A stretch of DNA of 64,000 bases from Hyphomicrobiaceae bacterium (GTDB lineage Bacteria; Pseudomonadota; Alphaproteobacteria; Rhizobiales; Hyphomicrobiaceae), in contig JAGRKV010000051.1 of the NCBI GenBank assembly GCA_020442165.1, positions 310,001 to 374,000 on the forward strand. The letters are read 5' to 3'. The notes under the pieces are model-generated. The model saw only the letters and a list, made by a program, of their open reading frames with translations, was not told the DNA's origin and ran no database searches. This document shows, piece by piece, positions 49,212-58,559 of this stretch; positions within the stretch are counted from its first letter, which is position 1; each line of letters begins with the position of its first letter. Made by a program: the position numbers and the translations under genes.

Positions 49212-52200
49212 GTGAACTCCCTGGTGATGTGGATTGCAGGCCTGTTCGCGGCGGTTCTGGCTGCACTTTTTGCCGTGCCCTACTTCGTCGACTGGAACGG
49301 CTATCGCGGCGTCTTTGAGGAAGAGGCGTCGCGCATCCTGGGCCGTGACGTGCGGGTCGGCGGCAAGATCAACGTCAGGCTCCTGCCCACGCCCTATCTG
49401 CGTTTCGAAAAGCTGCGCATAGCTGACACGCGCCCGAATGCGGTGGAGCCGATCTTCAAGGCCGAGACCTTCACGTTGTGGTTGTCAGTCCCGCCTCTGC
49501 TGCAGGGCAATCTCGAAGCTCGCCATCTGGCGCTCGATCAGCCGGTGGTGACGCTTTCGGTCGATGACAAGGGTACTGGCAACTGGACGGAGCTTGGCAT
49601 CCGTCCGGGCACTTTGCCGTTCATGCCGCAAAAGGTTGCATTGCAGGCCGTCGACATCACGAATGGAACCATCGTGCTGCGACATCCGCGTGCTGGTGAA
49701 GTGGGGCGGTTGTCAGCAATCGAGGGAGAGGTGTCGGCGGAGACGCTGTCAGGTCCGTTCAAATTCGCCGGTTTTGCCTCTTTGACCGGACATACCCGCG
49801 AGATCCGGCTGGCAACGGCGAAGGCGGACGATGATGGGACATTACGCTTCAAGGCAACAGCGCGACCGAAAGACGGTGCAGTTGAAACAGCGGCGACAGC
49901 GGGAGCCAGTTATCAACTCGATGGCAGCCTCAAGGATTTTTACCAACGGCCGCAGATTGAAGGCGCTCTCAGTGCGACAGTGCCGTTGCCGCAACTACCT
50001 TCCGCGCCGGGTGGTGATGCAGCCTTGGACGCGAAAAAGCCCAACGCTGGTGGCGCCAACGGCGAAAGGGCTCCGGTATACGCCGATGTCAAGGGACGGC
50101 TCACGGCCACCGCGGACCGGCTCGACGTTTCAGATATTGTTGCCAGTATTGAAAACGTCGGACAGCCGCAGCTGCTCACGGGCGCGACAACGCTCGAATG
50201 GGGGCAGTTGCAGCGGCTCGATTTTTCTTTCTCTTCACGCTGGCTCGACCTCGACCGGCTGGCTGGCCGCGAAGGGCGCGCTTCTCCAATCGGCACTTCC
50301 GTAGCGCTGATCGAGGGGTTGACGCATGCGCTTTCAGGAGAAAGCGCGGCGCGCGGTGTCATCAGCGTCGATCAATTGACACTTGGCGGCGAGGCAATGG
50401 CAAGACTCGAACTTGCCGTGTCGCGTGTGAGTGCGGGAAAACTCAGAATTGAGCGTCTACAGGCTGCATTGCCAGCAGGCGGACGCATCGCCCTTGAAGG
50501 CTTGCTGATTGATGGCAAAGGCAGCACGGATTTCGCCGGCCAGGTGACGGCTGCCGGGCCGAGCATGAAGCGGCTGATGACGTGGGCATTGCCGGGCTCC
50601 GACTATGCCGGTGCTTCGCCCGATCTCAGTTTCACGTTCGACAGTGCCTTGCGGGTTGGTTCGGATGGGCTGCTGCTGCGCAATGCGCGCGGCGATCTTG
50701 GCGGGCATGGGGTGACGGGGTCGGCACGGCGCGGTAGCGACGGCACCCTGGCGGTCGATCTTGTTGCCGACGAGGTTGAGAGCGACTGGTTATGGTCCGG
50801 CGGGCTGTCGAGAACGGCAGTGTTGGGTTGGTTGAGTGCTGTTGGCAAGGTGGCAGGCGAGATTGCGGCGGGCCCGCCCAAGGCCAAAGGTGCATCATCA
50901 AGTGGCCGGTTCGACCTGAAGCTGCGCACGGGTGTGCTGAGGGGACCAGATCGCGCTGTTCGCGACGTGCGTGCTGACGTGACAGTTGCCGGACGCGACC
51001 TAGTCATCAACCAGCTGGCGTTTCAAGGCGGTGACGGTCTCGAATTCGATGTGACTGGCCAGATCGTTGATCCGGCCGGATCACCCAAAGGCCGGCTGGC
51101 GGGAGTAATCGGTGCTGGCAGCGGCAAGTCGCTCGAACAGATGCTGGCCCTGCTCGATGTCAACGATCGTCCTCGCATTTCGGCTCTGGCCAAGATGACA
51201 CCATTGCGCCTTGCGGGAGATGTCGCATTGGGGCAGCGCGGAGCAGCGGCGATTGATCTGCAAGGGGACGGCGCAGTTGGATCTGGCCGTTTGACCGTAC
51301 GGGCCGCAATCGATGGTGGACTGGGTTCCGAATGGCGCTCGCTACCTGCTGAGATCACGATCACCGCCGACGACGTCAATTCCGCAGCCTTGTTCGACCT
51401 GGTTTTCGGGCAGGGGGGTGCAGCGAGCTCTATCGGCGGCGCTGCCGGCAAATCCAGGGCGGCAAGTGTCGCCATCAAGGCAGTCGGGGTCCCCGGCGAA
51501 GGGCTTGTGACGGATGCCGCATTGAGCCATCCGGGGTTGACCTTGTCCTACAACGGGCGCGCAGTGCTAGACCAGCAGGCGATGCCGTCACTGTCCGGTA
51601 CGCTTGAGGTGGCTGCGGACCGTCTCGGAGATGTGCTGGCGTTGCTTGGTGCGGAAGCCGGCGCAGCTCTCGATCATCCGGTGACTGGAACGCTGGGTCT
51701 CAGTCTCGACAAGGCAGGCCGTGTCAAGGTCACGCCCGGTGGGCTGACGATCGCGGGTGCGGAAGTTTCTGGATCACTTGCGGTTGGGCGCGGCGGCGGT
51801 GGCCGTCTGCGAGCAGACGGCGAGCTTGCCTTGAACCACGCATCGGTTGCGGGGCTGTTGTCGGGGCTCGCCGATGCGGTGCCACAGCCCGCAGCGGTGT
51901 CGGCGGCGGATCTGGCTTTCCGGCAAGGCGGTGGCATTTGGACGGATCAGGCTTTCACGGCTGAAGCGTTTGCGCGGTTTGAGGGGAAAGTTTCGGTCGG
52001 CATTGCGCACTTGGCCATCGCCCCCGACGTTTCGCTCACCGATGCGCAACTCCGGTTTGACTTGAACCCGGGCCGGATCGACGCCGAACTGGCTTCATCG
52101 CGCGCGCTTGGTGGGCAGGCTACCGCGCAAGTCACTTTGCAGAAGGCAGCGGCGGGTGCGCGTATGTCGGGTTGGCTGGCTGTCGATGGCATGAAACTGG

Positions 52201-53273
52201 CGGCGTTGGGCGCTGCCTCGGGAAGCAAACTCGACAGTGGTGGCCTTATCGGCGGCACGCTTCAATTCGAGGGTCAGGGCCTCAGCCCGCGCTCGCTGGT
52301 GGTGGCGCTTAAGGGCGATGGGCGGCTCAAGTTCTCCGGCGCTTGGATCGGCGGGCTGGCGCCCAAGATGGTGGCCGATACGATCGCGGCGGGCTTTGCC
52401 AAGGAATTCGACATAGACGCAGCGACGCTTCAATCGGAACTCGGCAAGCGGTTCGCGGCAGGGCGACTGACGTTTGGCGACAAGGAGGTGGCGCTCAGTG
52501 TCGCCGATGGCGCGCTAAATGTGGCCCACATCAATAGCGCAGGCCCGGATGGCAGCGTGGACGTTGTCGCAACGGTCGATCTACAAACGATGCAGGCGGA
52601 AACGGAATGGCGGATCGTGGCTGATGCGGAGAAGCCGGGCAAACCCGCATGGCCGCCGGTTTCGATCTACTACACCGGGGCACTCGGCGCGCTTGCCGCG
52701 GTCGAACCTCGGGTCGCTCTGGGCAATTTCGAACGCGAGCTGACCGTTCGGCGCATGGAGCATGAGGTGGAGGAGCTCGAACGCCTCCGCAAGCTCGACG
52801 AAGAACGCGCGCGTCAGGAGCGCGAACGGCTCAAAGCCCAGGAAGAAGAGCGCAAGCGTCAGAAGGCGGCCGAGCTTGAACGCCTGCGGCTTGAGGAACT
52901 GGAACGGGCGCGCGCGCTGCAGCAGCAGAATCCACCCTTGCCGTTGGCGCCCGCACCAGTGCCCGCCCGTCCCCCCGACCCACAGTCAAGCGTTGAACAG
53001 GGTGTCGGTGGCCAGGCTCTTGCTCCAGCCGCCAGCGAAGCAGGCGCTGCGGTTCCAGCTGGTGGTTCCAGAACCAGCGATGGCCAGTTAACTGGTGTCG
53101 AGTCCGGTACTTCCGCGGCTACAGCAAACGCGCTGCCGGGTGGAGCTGAGGCCGCCGCGCCCGAGAACCGTTCGGCGGCCGCACCTGTGCCGCGTCCCCG
53201 GCGGGTTTCGCCGCGCCGGCCGCCGACTGCTGGTGACACGATGCTGAAGTCGTTCAATCCGACGCTCAACTGA
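49212..53273 (+). CDS. AsmA-family protein
   Basis: A very large protein of 1353 residues. An N-terminal membrane anchor (MWIAGLFAAVLAALFAVPYF) is followed by the AsmA opening YRGVFEEEASRILGRDVRVG and NVRLLPTPYLRFEKLRIADT, then a long beta-rich periplasmic body ending in an AsmA_2-like domain (LKGDGRLKFSGAWIGGLAP). The family is linked to lipid transport and outer-membrane homeostasis. The tail is unusual: a highly charged helix (EELERLRKLDEERARQERER) and a Pro/Ala-rich end. The GTG at 49212 follows GGGGAGGG and puts the anchor at the N-terminus. Confidence 0.88.
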   Translation: MNSLVMWIAGLFAAVLAALFAVPYFVDWNGYRGVFEEEASRILGRDVRVGGKINVRLLPTPYLRFEKLRIADTRPNAVEPIFKAETFTLWLSVPPLLQGNLEARHLALDQPVVTLSVDDKGTGNWTELGIRPGTLPFMPQKVALQAVDITNGTIVLRHPRAGEVGRLSAIEGEVSAETLSGPFKFAGFASLTGHTREIRLATAKADDDGTLRFKATARPKDGAVETAATAGASYQLDGSLKDFYQRPQIEGALSATVPLPQLPSAPGGDAALDAKKPNAGGANGERAPVYADVKGRLTATADRLDVSDIVASIENVGQPQLLTGATTLEWGQLQRLDFSFSSRWLDLDRLAGREGRASPIGTSVALIEGLTHALSGESAARGVISVDQLTLGGEAMARLELAVSRVSAGKLRIERLQAALPAGGRIALEGLLIDGKGSTDFAGQVTAAGPSMKRLMTWALPGSDYAGASPDLSFTFDSALRVGSDGLLLRNARGDLGGHGVTGSARRGSDGTLAVDLVADEVESDWLWSGGLSRTAVLGWLSAVGKVAGEIAAGPPKAKGASSSGRFDLKLRTGVLRGPDRAVRDVRADVTVAGRDLVINQLAFQGGDGLEFDVTGQIVDPAGSPKGRLAGVIGAGSGKSLEQMLALLDVNDRPRISALAKMTPLRLAGDVALGQRGAAAIDLQGDGAVGSGRLTVRAAIDGGLGSEWRSLPAEITITADDVNSAALFDLVFGQGGAASSIGGAAGKSRAASVAIKAVGVPGEGLVTDAALSHPGLTLSYNGRAVLDQQAMPSLSGTLEVAADRLGDVLALLGAEAGAALDHPVTGTLGLSLDKAGRVKVTPGGLTIAGAEVSGSLAVGRGGGGRLRADGELALNHASVAGLLSGLADAVPQPAAVSAADLAFRQGGGIWTDQAFTAEAFARFEGKVSVGIAHLAIAPDVSLTDAQLRFDLNPGRIDAELASSRALGGQATAQVTLQKAAAGARMSGWLAVDGMKLAALGAASGSKLDSGGLIGGTLQFEGQGLSPRSLVVALKGDGRLKFSGAWIGGLAPKMVADTIAAGFAKEFDIDAATLQSELGKRFAAGRLTFGDKEVALSVADGALNVAHINSAGPDGSVDVVATVDLQTMQAETEWRIVADAEKPGKPAWPPVSIYYTGALGALAAVEPRVALGNFERELTVRRMEHEVEELERLRKLDEERARQERERLKAQEEERKRQKAAELERLRLEELERARALQQQNPPLPLAPAPVPARPPDPQSSVEQGVGGQALAPAASEAGAAVPAGGSRTSDGQLTGVESGTSAATANALPGGAEAAAPENRSAAAPVPRPRRVSPRRPPTAGDTMLKSFNPTLN

Positions 53274-53502
53274 GCGGGCGGTCGCGCAATCTTGCGCGCA
53301 GGAACTCCAGCACATAAAGGCGAACTGAGGTTGAAAGTCCGGTTTTGTCCGCGCGGGTGCTGTCGATCTCGCCAACGAGCGCGGCCAGCGAGATGTGCTT
53401 CTCGTCGGCAATTTCCTTCAGCACTTCCCAGAACGGTGTCTCTAACGAGATCGACGTGCGGTGGCCCTTGATAGCGAACGAGCGCTTGCGCGGCCGCATC
53501 AA
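53266..53502 (-). CDS. Ribbon-helix-helix domain protein
   Basis: A 78-residue protein. The body RSFAIKGHRTSISLETPFWE then VLKEIADEKHISLAALVGEI fits the ribbon-helix-helix (RHH_4) family common in Hyphomicrobiales: a beta strand that would bind DNA, then two helices. The start overlaps the DUF4169 stop as ATGA, and the 3' end overlaps the convergent AsmA gene by eight bases. Target unknown. Confidence 0.85.
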   Translation of the reverse strand: MMRPRKRSFAIKGHRTSISLETPFWEVLKEIADEKHISLAALVGEIDSTRADKTGLSTSVRLYVLEFLRARLRDRPLS

Positions 53503-53714
53503 GAATCCTCCTCAAGCCCGCCAGCCGTCGTTTCGGCCGTATCACGCCGGGCGCCGTCGAGCAGGCGCTCGTTGCGTTTGCTTTCAAGTACACGGGACTG
53601 ACGCTCTGCCTTCGAGAGGCCATGCGTGGCGCGATTGCGACTGGCTTGGGTCTCGGCGTCGCGGCGTGACTTTGCCTTGCGGGCGCGGCGGAGATTGATG
53701 ATTTGGGCTGTCAT
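53499..53714 (-). CDS. DUF4169 family protein
   Basis: A 71-residue, very basic, probably helical protein beginning MTAQIINLRRARKAKSRRDA and continuing NRATHGLSKAERQSR. This is the DUF4169 pattern, found upstream of the ribbon-helix-helix gene near fumC in many relatives. The frame is open upstream to 53936, but the ATG at 53714 matches the family start. Function unknown. Confidence 0.85.
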   Translation of the reverse strand: MTAQIINLRRARKAKSRRDAETQASRNRATHGLSKAERQSRVLESKRNERLLDGARRDTAETTAGGLEEDS

Positions 53715-54007
53715 GGCGAACTGGTCGGTGGTGGCGGGGAAATTGGCGCGGCTGCGCATCTCATCGTGTCGTGCGGCGGTTTCAGGCAAAACCGAGCATC
53801 TCCCAGATCGTAGACAATCGCGCGGCCACACGCATCCGAGAAAATTCGCGATCACGCGCGCCGTGTTCACTTCTCGGAAGGTTCCAGCGGTTAGCATTTT
53901 CTTGCTCGGCGTTCCATTGGGAACAGCGCGGGCCAAGGGCAGCCGATAGTGTCTTCATCAGAACAGAGCACATGCAGCAGCAAACACCGACCAAGGAGAC
54001 CATAGCC

Positions 54008-54313
54008 ATGCAGCAGATCGCCAAGAGCCCCCGCAATCGTTCAACCCTGTCCTCGTTTGCCACAGGCGCCATTTTCGCAGTCGCCGGAGTGATCCTCCAA
54101 TCGGCCAGCGCCTCGGCCATCTCGCTCTCCGTGGAGCGCGCGTGCATGGGCGACTATTTCGCCTACTGCAGCCAGCACTCCGTAGGCAGTCAGAGCCTGC
54201 GCCGCTGCATGAGCGATGCGGGCCCCCGCCTTTCGAACCGCTGCGTCAAGGCACTTATCGCAGCCGGTGAGGTTTCCAAGGAAGAAGTGGCGCGCCGCGC
54301 AGCGAGCCGCTGA
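54008..54313 (+). CDS. Small secreted four-Cys protein
   Basis: A 101-residue protein with a signal peptide (FATGAIFAVAGVILQSASASA). The mature part is ISLSVERACMGDYFAYCSQH, then SLRRCMSDAGPRLSNRCVKA, with four Cys that could form two disulfides. This spacing is conserved in small exported hypothetical proteins of Hyphomicrobiales. The ATG at 54008 follows AAGGAGA; an ATG at 53972 is the alternative. Function unknown. Confidence 0.75.
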   Translation: MQQIAKSPRNRSTLSSFATGAIFAVAGVILQSASASAISLSVERACMGDYFAYCSQHSVGSQSLRRCMSDAGPRLSNRCVKALIAAGEVSKEEVARRAASR

Positions 54314-54358
54314 TCCGCCTCTCAGTGCCTTGCGGTGCTGGCCCCGTCTTCTTGCGGC

Positions 54359-54389
54359 AAGCGCTCCCGTCCAATCGGCGGGGGCGCTT
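54359..54389 (+). terminator. Hairpin after the four-Cys protein gene
   Basis: An 11-bp stem (one G-U) pairs 54359-54369 with 54379-54389 around a 9-base loop, 45 bases past the stop. No long U-run follows, so termination is likely but not certain. Confidence 0.55.
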
Positions 54390-54595
54390 GTCCGTTTCGG
54401 TGATGGCACTCCAAGCCTTTCGGCGCTGTCCTGGAATGGGCGCGGGCCAATGGTTAACGGCCAGCAATCTCCCAGTCTCTCAATCGTGTCCGCTTACGTC
54501 ATCTTTACCCTGCTCCGGTATCGTTAGGCGGATGATGAGTGGGCTCCGTGTGATCCGGGGCTGCTGTTTTGCGACTGGTGTGAGGAGTTGGGTTG

Positions 54596-55267
54596 ATGAG
54601 TGCTGCGAAGATCGAAAAGACGCCTGGCCCGCTTTCAGGGTGGAACGAGCTACCGCGAAAGCTTGTCGCCATGGAGGTCTTCGAGCGAGTCTTCGTGCTC
54701 GCCATTTTCATCCACTTCCTGATGAAGATGCTTGGGCGCAGCGCGGCGGAGGGCATCGAGGCCGCGGTCGTCCTTCTGGTGCTTGCTGAGATCATACCGG
54801 TCGTCATGGTTTTTGCGCGCGGCCCGTCGTCGACGCTTTCCCAGAAGCCGAGCGATTGGCTCTTCGGCATGGCTGGTGCCACGATGCCTCTGCTCGCCAT
54901 CGCGCCACACGTAACACCTTTGGCTCCGGCCGTGCTGTGCATTACCCTCATGATGTTGGGCCTTGCCTTGCAGGTCGCTGCAAAGTTCTTCCTCGGTCGC
55001 AGCTTCGGCATCGTTGCCGCCAACCGTGGCGTGAAGGTGAACGGTCCCTACCGTTTCGTGCGCCATCCCATGTATGCCGGCTATACGTTGACGCACATCG
55101 GCTTCCTGCTGATGGTCCCCCACTGGCAGAATTTCGTCGTCTATGCCGCCGCGTTGACGCTGCAGGTGATCCGCATCCTCAGGGAAGAGCGCGTCCTGAG
55201 CCAGGATCCGTCCTACCAGGAGTTCGCCGCAACAGTACGCTATCGCCTGCTGCCCGGCGTATTCTGA
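54596..55267 (+). CDS. Isoprenylcysteine methyltransferase-like membrane protein
   Basis: A 223-residue protein with about five hydrophobic segments. The C-terminal part LGRSFGIVAANRGVKVNGPY then RFVRHPMYAGYTL and REERVLSQDPSYQEF matches the ICMT/PEMT family (GPYRxVRHPxYxG, E-E...Y). Bacterial members are SAM-dependent membrane methyltransferases of mostly unknown substrate. The ATG at 54596 follows GAGGAG. It converges with fumC. Confidence 0.85.
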   Translation: MSAAKIEKTPGPLSGWNELPRKLVAMEVFERVFVLAIFIHFLMKMLGRSAAEGIEAAVVLLVLAEIIPVVMVFARGPSSTLSQKPSDWLFGMAGATMPLLAIAPHVTPLAPAVLCITLMMLGLALQVAAKFFLGRSFGIVAANRGVKVNGPYRFVRHPMYAGYTLTHIGFLLMVPHWQNFVVYAAALTLQVIRILREERVLSQDPSYQEFAATVRYRLLPGVF

Positions 55268-55273
55268 TCTCCT

Positions 55274-55424
55274 CTGGATCGTTTCAGACTGACGCTGAAA
55301 CGATCCAGGTTTATTCGCTCACGCAGCTAACCCTCGCTATCGCTCGGGCTGCTCCGTGGGAGCGGCGCAAGGCGCCGGGCCGCAGTCGCGGCTTTAGCGA
55401 TTCCACCCTGTTCGGAATCGCTCT
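55274..55424 (+). repeat. Dispersed intergenic repeat B, copy 2
   Basis: This copy begins with a perfect 13-bp hairpin (55274-55286/55296-55308), then shares TTCGCTCACGCAGC, CGCTCGGGCTGCTCCG and GCAGTCGCGGC with the copy at 27814-27936. Relative to that copy it carries an extra 24 or so bases (around 55358-55381) that are themselves palindromic (GGCGCAAGGCGCC). Confidence 0.7.
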
Positions 55425-55433
55425 CGTTCGTTC

Positions 55434-55477
55434 ACAGCAAAACGCCCGCGCTTCATTCAGCGCGGGCGTTTTGCTGT
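55434..55477. terminator. Bidirectional terminator for fumC
   Basis: A perfect 19-bp stem (55434-55452 with 55459-55477) around a 6-base loop TCATTC carries an A-run on one side and a T-run on the other. It sits 19 bases after the fumC stop and between convergent genes, so it can act on both strands. Confidence 0.92.
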
Positions 55478-55495
55478 CGGTAGTCTCGCCGGGTT

Positions 55496-56899
55496 TCAGG
55501 CCGGATCGGGGCCGATCATCTTCTCGGGCCGCACGATGGAGTCGAAGTCCTCGCCGGTGATGCCGAGCTTGACGGCTTCCTCACGCAGCGTGGTGCCATT
55601 CTTGTGCGCGGTCTTGGCGACCTTGGCAGCCAGATCGTAGCCGTACTTTTCCTTCAGCGGCGTCACCAGCATCAGCGAATTCGCAAGACCCAGAGCAATG
55701 TTGTCGAGACGCGGCTCGATGCCGACGACGGCGTTGTCGGTGAAGGAGATGGCTGCATCGGCCAATAGCCTTGTCGACTGCAGGAAGTTGTAGGCCATCA
55801 TCGGGTTGAAGACGTTGAGCTCGAAGTGGCCCTGGCTGCCGGCGAATGCGATGGCGGCGTTGTTGCCGAGGATGTGAGCTGCAACCTGGGTCAACGCCTC
55901 GCACTGCGTCGGGTTCACCTTGCCCGGCATGATCGACGAGCCGGGCTCGTTCTCGGGAAGCGCCAGTTCGCCAAGTCCGGAACGCGGGCCCGAACCCAGG
56001 AAGCGGATGTCATTGGCGATCTTGAAGCAGCTCATCGCAACGGTGGTGATGGCGCCGTGGGTGAAGACCATGGCGTCATGGGCGGCGAGCGCCTCGAACT
56101 TGTTGGGCGCGGAGGTGAAGGACAGCCCGGTGATCTCGGCGATGCGCTCGGCAACCTTTTCGGCGAAGCCTGCCGGGGAGGCGAGGCCGGTGCCGACGGC
56201 GGTGCCGCCCTGGGCCAGTTCCATCAACATCGGAAGCGTCATCTCGATGCGGCGGATGCCGTTGGCGAGCTGCTGGGCATAGCCGGAAAACTCCTGACCA
56301 AGCGTCAGCGGCGTGGCGTCCTGGGTGTGGGTGCGGCCGATCTTGATGATGTCCTTCCACGCTTTCGCCTTGGCATCGAGGGCTGCATGCAGATGCTTCA
56401 GCGCGGGTATCAACCGGCGCGAAACCTCTTCGGCACAGGCGATATGCATGGCCGTCGGGAAGGTATCGTTCGAGGACTGGCTCATGTTGACGTGATCGTT
56501 GGGATGGATCGGCTTCTTCGATCCCATCTCGCCGCTCAGCATCTCGATGCCGCGGTTGGAGATCACCTCATTGGCATTCATGTTTGACTGCGTGCCCGAA
56601 CCCGTCTGCCAGACGACCAGCGGGAAGTGATCGTCGAGCTTGCCGTCAATGACCTCTTGTGCGGCTTTCACGATCACGTCGCCGAGCTTTGGATCGAGTT
56701 TGCCGAGGCTCATGTTGGCTTCCGCGGCCGCGCGCTTGACGATGCCGAGGGCACGGACGATGGGCTGGGGCTGCTTTTCCCAACCGATCTTGAAGTTGCC
56801 GAGCGAGCGCTGGGCCTGTGCACCCCAGTAGCGCGATTGATCGACCTCGATGCCGCCGAAAGTATCGGTCTCGGTGCGGGTCTTCTTGTTCTCGGTCAT
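55496..56899 (-). CDS. fumC: Class II fumarate hydratase
   Basis: Iron-independent fumarase of 467 residues that interconverts fumarate and malate in the TCA cycle. The family signature [11 protein letters not shown] is intact, as are [29 protein letters not shown] and the N-terminal [20 protein letters not shown]. The ATG at 56899 follows GAGGAG. The gene has its own strong terminator. Confidence 0.97.
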   Translation of the reverse strand: MTENKKTRTETDTFGGIEVDQSRYWGAQAQRSLGNFKIGWEKQPQPIVRALGIVKRAAAEANMSLGKLDPKLGDVIVKAAQEVIDGKLDDHFPLVVWQTGSGTQSNMNANEVISNRGIEMLSGEMGSKKPIHPNDHVNMSQSSNDTFPTAMHIACAEEVSRRLIPALKHLHAALDAKAKAWKDIIKIGRTHTQDATPLTLGQEFSGYAQQLANGIRRIEMTLPMLMELAQGGTAVGTGLASPAGFAEKVAERIAEITGLSFTSAPNKFEALAAHDAMVFTHGAITTVAMSCFKIANDIRFLGSGPRSGLGELALPENEPGSSIMPGKVNPTQCEALTQVAAHILGNNAAIAFAGSQGHFELNVFNPMMAYNFLQSTRLLADAAISFTDNAVVGIEPRLDNIALGLANSLMLVTPLKEKYGYDLAAKVAKTAHKNGTTLREEAVKLGITGEDFDSIVRPEKMIGPDPA

Positions 56900-57344
56900 T
56901 GGCGGCGGCTCCTCACACAAAGTGACAATTGGGGATTTGTGGGTGAGGTAGCACGCTCGCCCGATGCCCTCCAGTTGAACGGAAGTCGGCGCTGGCCGTG
57001 CCCCGGTTACAAAGCGATATCAATCGCCCGAGACTAATCAGCTCTAATAATTGCCATTTTTGGCTGGCCCCTTGTGATGGCCAGGGCACGTCGAGTCGGC
57101 GTTTGTTTCGCGTAGGGTTGCCGGAGGGGGCGTCTTTGCCGCCGGGTCGGTCAGCGGGGCGTGCCGTGGTTATCCGCGTTCCTGTTTCCAGGTTGCTTGC
57201 CAGTTGCGTCAGGCGTTGTCGCGTTTTCCCTCCGGCAGGATTTGGCCGTGCGGGGTCATCAGTATCTCTTGTCGCGTCGTCGGTGTGAACGGGGCCCAAA
57301 GCGCGCCCCACGGTAATTCCGCCCATGGAACGGAGGATTGCGCC
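56900..57344. other. 445-base divergent intergenic region
   Basis: It lies between minus-strand fumC and a plus-strand small gene. Promoters for both are expected. I see no supported gene, RNA or repeat. Confidence 0.35.
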
Positions 57345-57608
57345 ATGGAGCCCAAGATTATAGTCATGATTGTTACGCTTGCCATGCCCAACGGTGACAG
57401 CGGCGTGCATGTGAAGCCGATGCCCACGGTAGACCGCTGCGTGGCGGAAGCCAATATCGAGGCATCCGATCCTTTTGTCCGGCATGTGGAATGCTCGGAA
57501 CTGGAAAACGGCAAGCTGCTTTTGAATTTTAGATTCGAGAACGGCGGGGCCGAGGGTGCGGTTGGCACTGGCAGCACGCGGCCAAAGCGTCCGGGCTTCG
57601 CGAGCTGA
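57345..57608 (+). CDS. Conserved-looking small hypothetical protein
   Basis: An 87-residue protein beginning MEPKIIVMIVTLAMPNGDSG, then VHVKPMPTVDRCVAEANIEA and SELENGKLLLNFRFENG. The ATG at 57345 follows a textbook CGGAGG site. The short N-terminal hydrophobic stretch is too weak to call a signal peptide. No family recognised. Confidence 0.65.
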   Translation: MEPKIIVMIVTLAMPNGDSGVHVKPMPTVDRCVAEANIEASDPFVRHVECSELENGKLLLNFRFENGGAEGAVGTGSTRPKRPGFAS

Positions 57609-57717
57609 ACCGAACCGCGAAAAAAGGGCTGGTCCGCTACGTATCAGCGTGCCAGCTATGCCAGCTTTGTGGTCACTTCGAAGTAAACATTCACTTCAGC
57701 GTGACGCCTGGCGCGCG

Positions 57718-57812
57718 GTCACTTTCGATGGATTTGGGAACACGCTCTATCCTTGTGTCTAGAGCATGTTTGTCACGCTGAACCGCGGTGCACTTCAGCT
57801 AAACATTTTCTA
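57718..57812 (+). repeat. Dispersed intergenic repeat A, copy 2
   Basis: About 95 bases shared with 62356-62450: a GATTTGGGAACACGCTCTAT block followed by GCATGTTTGTCACGCTGAAC and CAGCTAAACAT. The right end reaches the stop codon of sspB (57810-57812). Confidence 0.75.
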
Positions 57813-58454
57813 GCGCTTGCGAAATGCGTCGAGGCTGACGACGTTCGCCGGGCCACCTGCTGCTTGTGGCGCTTCCTCCGCAGCAGGCTCCGGCGCCGCT
57901 TCGGGAGGTGCTGCTTCCCTGCGGGTCCGCTCTGCGGCGGGACGCTCGGATGGCTTGGATTTCTTCGGTGCGCGTTTGCGCGTGGTCGGCGCCGCAGGGC
58001 GGATGTCGGCCTCCATTGAATCGGCGGCGGTGTCGGTCGAGGCTTGCTGCGGCGATGCGCCGGAAGCGTGAGCGGGTGCAATGTCGGGCCCGATGTCTGC
58101 AGTCTCAAATTGCAGACCGAAACGAACGCTCGGATCGACGAAGACGCGGATCGACTGGAACGGTATCACCAGACGCTCGGGAATGCCGTCGAACGTGAGG
58201 TTGACCTCGAAGCGCTCCTCGGTGACGACCAGCCCCCAGAAGCGGTGCTGGAGCACGATCGTCATTTCATGGGGATATTTTTCCTTGAGCCGCCGCGATA
58301 GGATCACGCCCGGCGCGCGGGTGTTGAAGGAAATATAGAAGTGGTGGTCGCCAGGGAGGCCAGAGCGCTCGGTCTCCTTCAGAACGGACCTGACGACGTT
58401 GCGCATCGCCTCCTGCTGAAGGGCTTCATAGTCGATCGTAGGTCCGGATGTCAT
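57810..58454 (-). CDS. sspB: SspB-family ClpXP adaptor
   Basis: A 214-residue adaptor that delivers tmRNA-tagged proteins to the ClpXP protease. The N-terminal substrate-binding domain has HHFYISFNTRAPGVILSRRL, HEMTIVLQHRFWGLVV and FEVNLTFDGIPERLVIPF. A long disordered Ala/Pro/Glu linker leads to the ClpX-docking tail NVVSLDAFRKR. It is transcribed in the same direction as, and directly downstream of, the tmRNA gene whose tag it would recognise. Confidence 0.93.
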   Translation of the reverse strand: MTSGPTIDYEALQQEAMRNVVRSVLKETERSGLPGDHHFYISFNTRAPGVILSRRLKEKYPHEMTIVLQHRFWGLVVTEERFEVNLTFDGIPERLVIPFQSIRVFVDPSVRFGLQFETADIGPDIAPAHASGASPQQASTDTAADSMEADIRPAAPTTRKRAPKKSKPSERPAAERTRREAAPPEAAPEPAAEEAPQAAGGPANVVSLDAFRKR

Positions 58455-58488
58455 GGAGCGCCTAGTCTTGCCCGTTGTCTCGCATGTA

Positions 58489-58527
58489 GGGTTCCCTGCC
58501 TGGGAACCCGTGCCGGCCGGGCCGGCA
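58489..58527 (-). terminator. Paired hairpins between ssrA and sspB
   Basis: GGGTTCC/GGAACCC (58489-58495/58503-58509) and TGCCGGC/GCCGGCA (58511-58517/58521-58527) lie back to back after the tmRNA gene. They could end ssrA transcription or shape the sspB leader. No U-run is present on the minus strand. Confidence 0.5.
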
Positions 58528-58559
58528 GAATCAAATGGAGGGCTTCTGTTGCCCGGTGC

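Noticed and set aside
55826..56587. Plus-strand 253-codon ORF
   Set aside because: Antisense shadow of fumC, whose motifs are intact.
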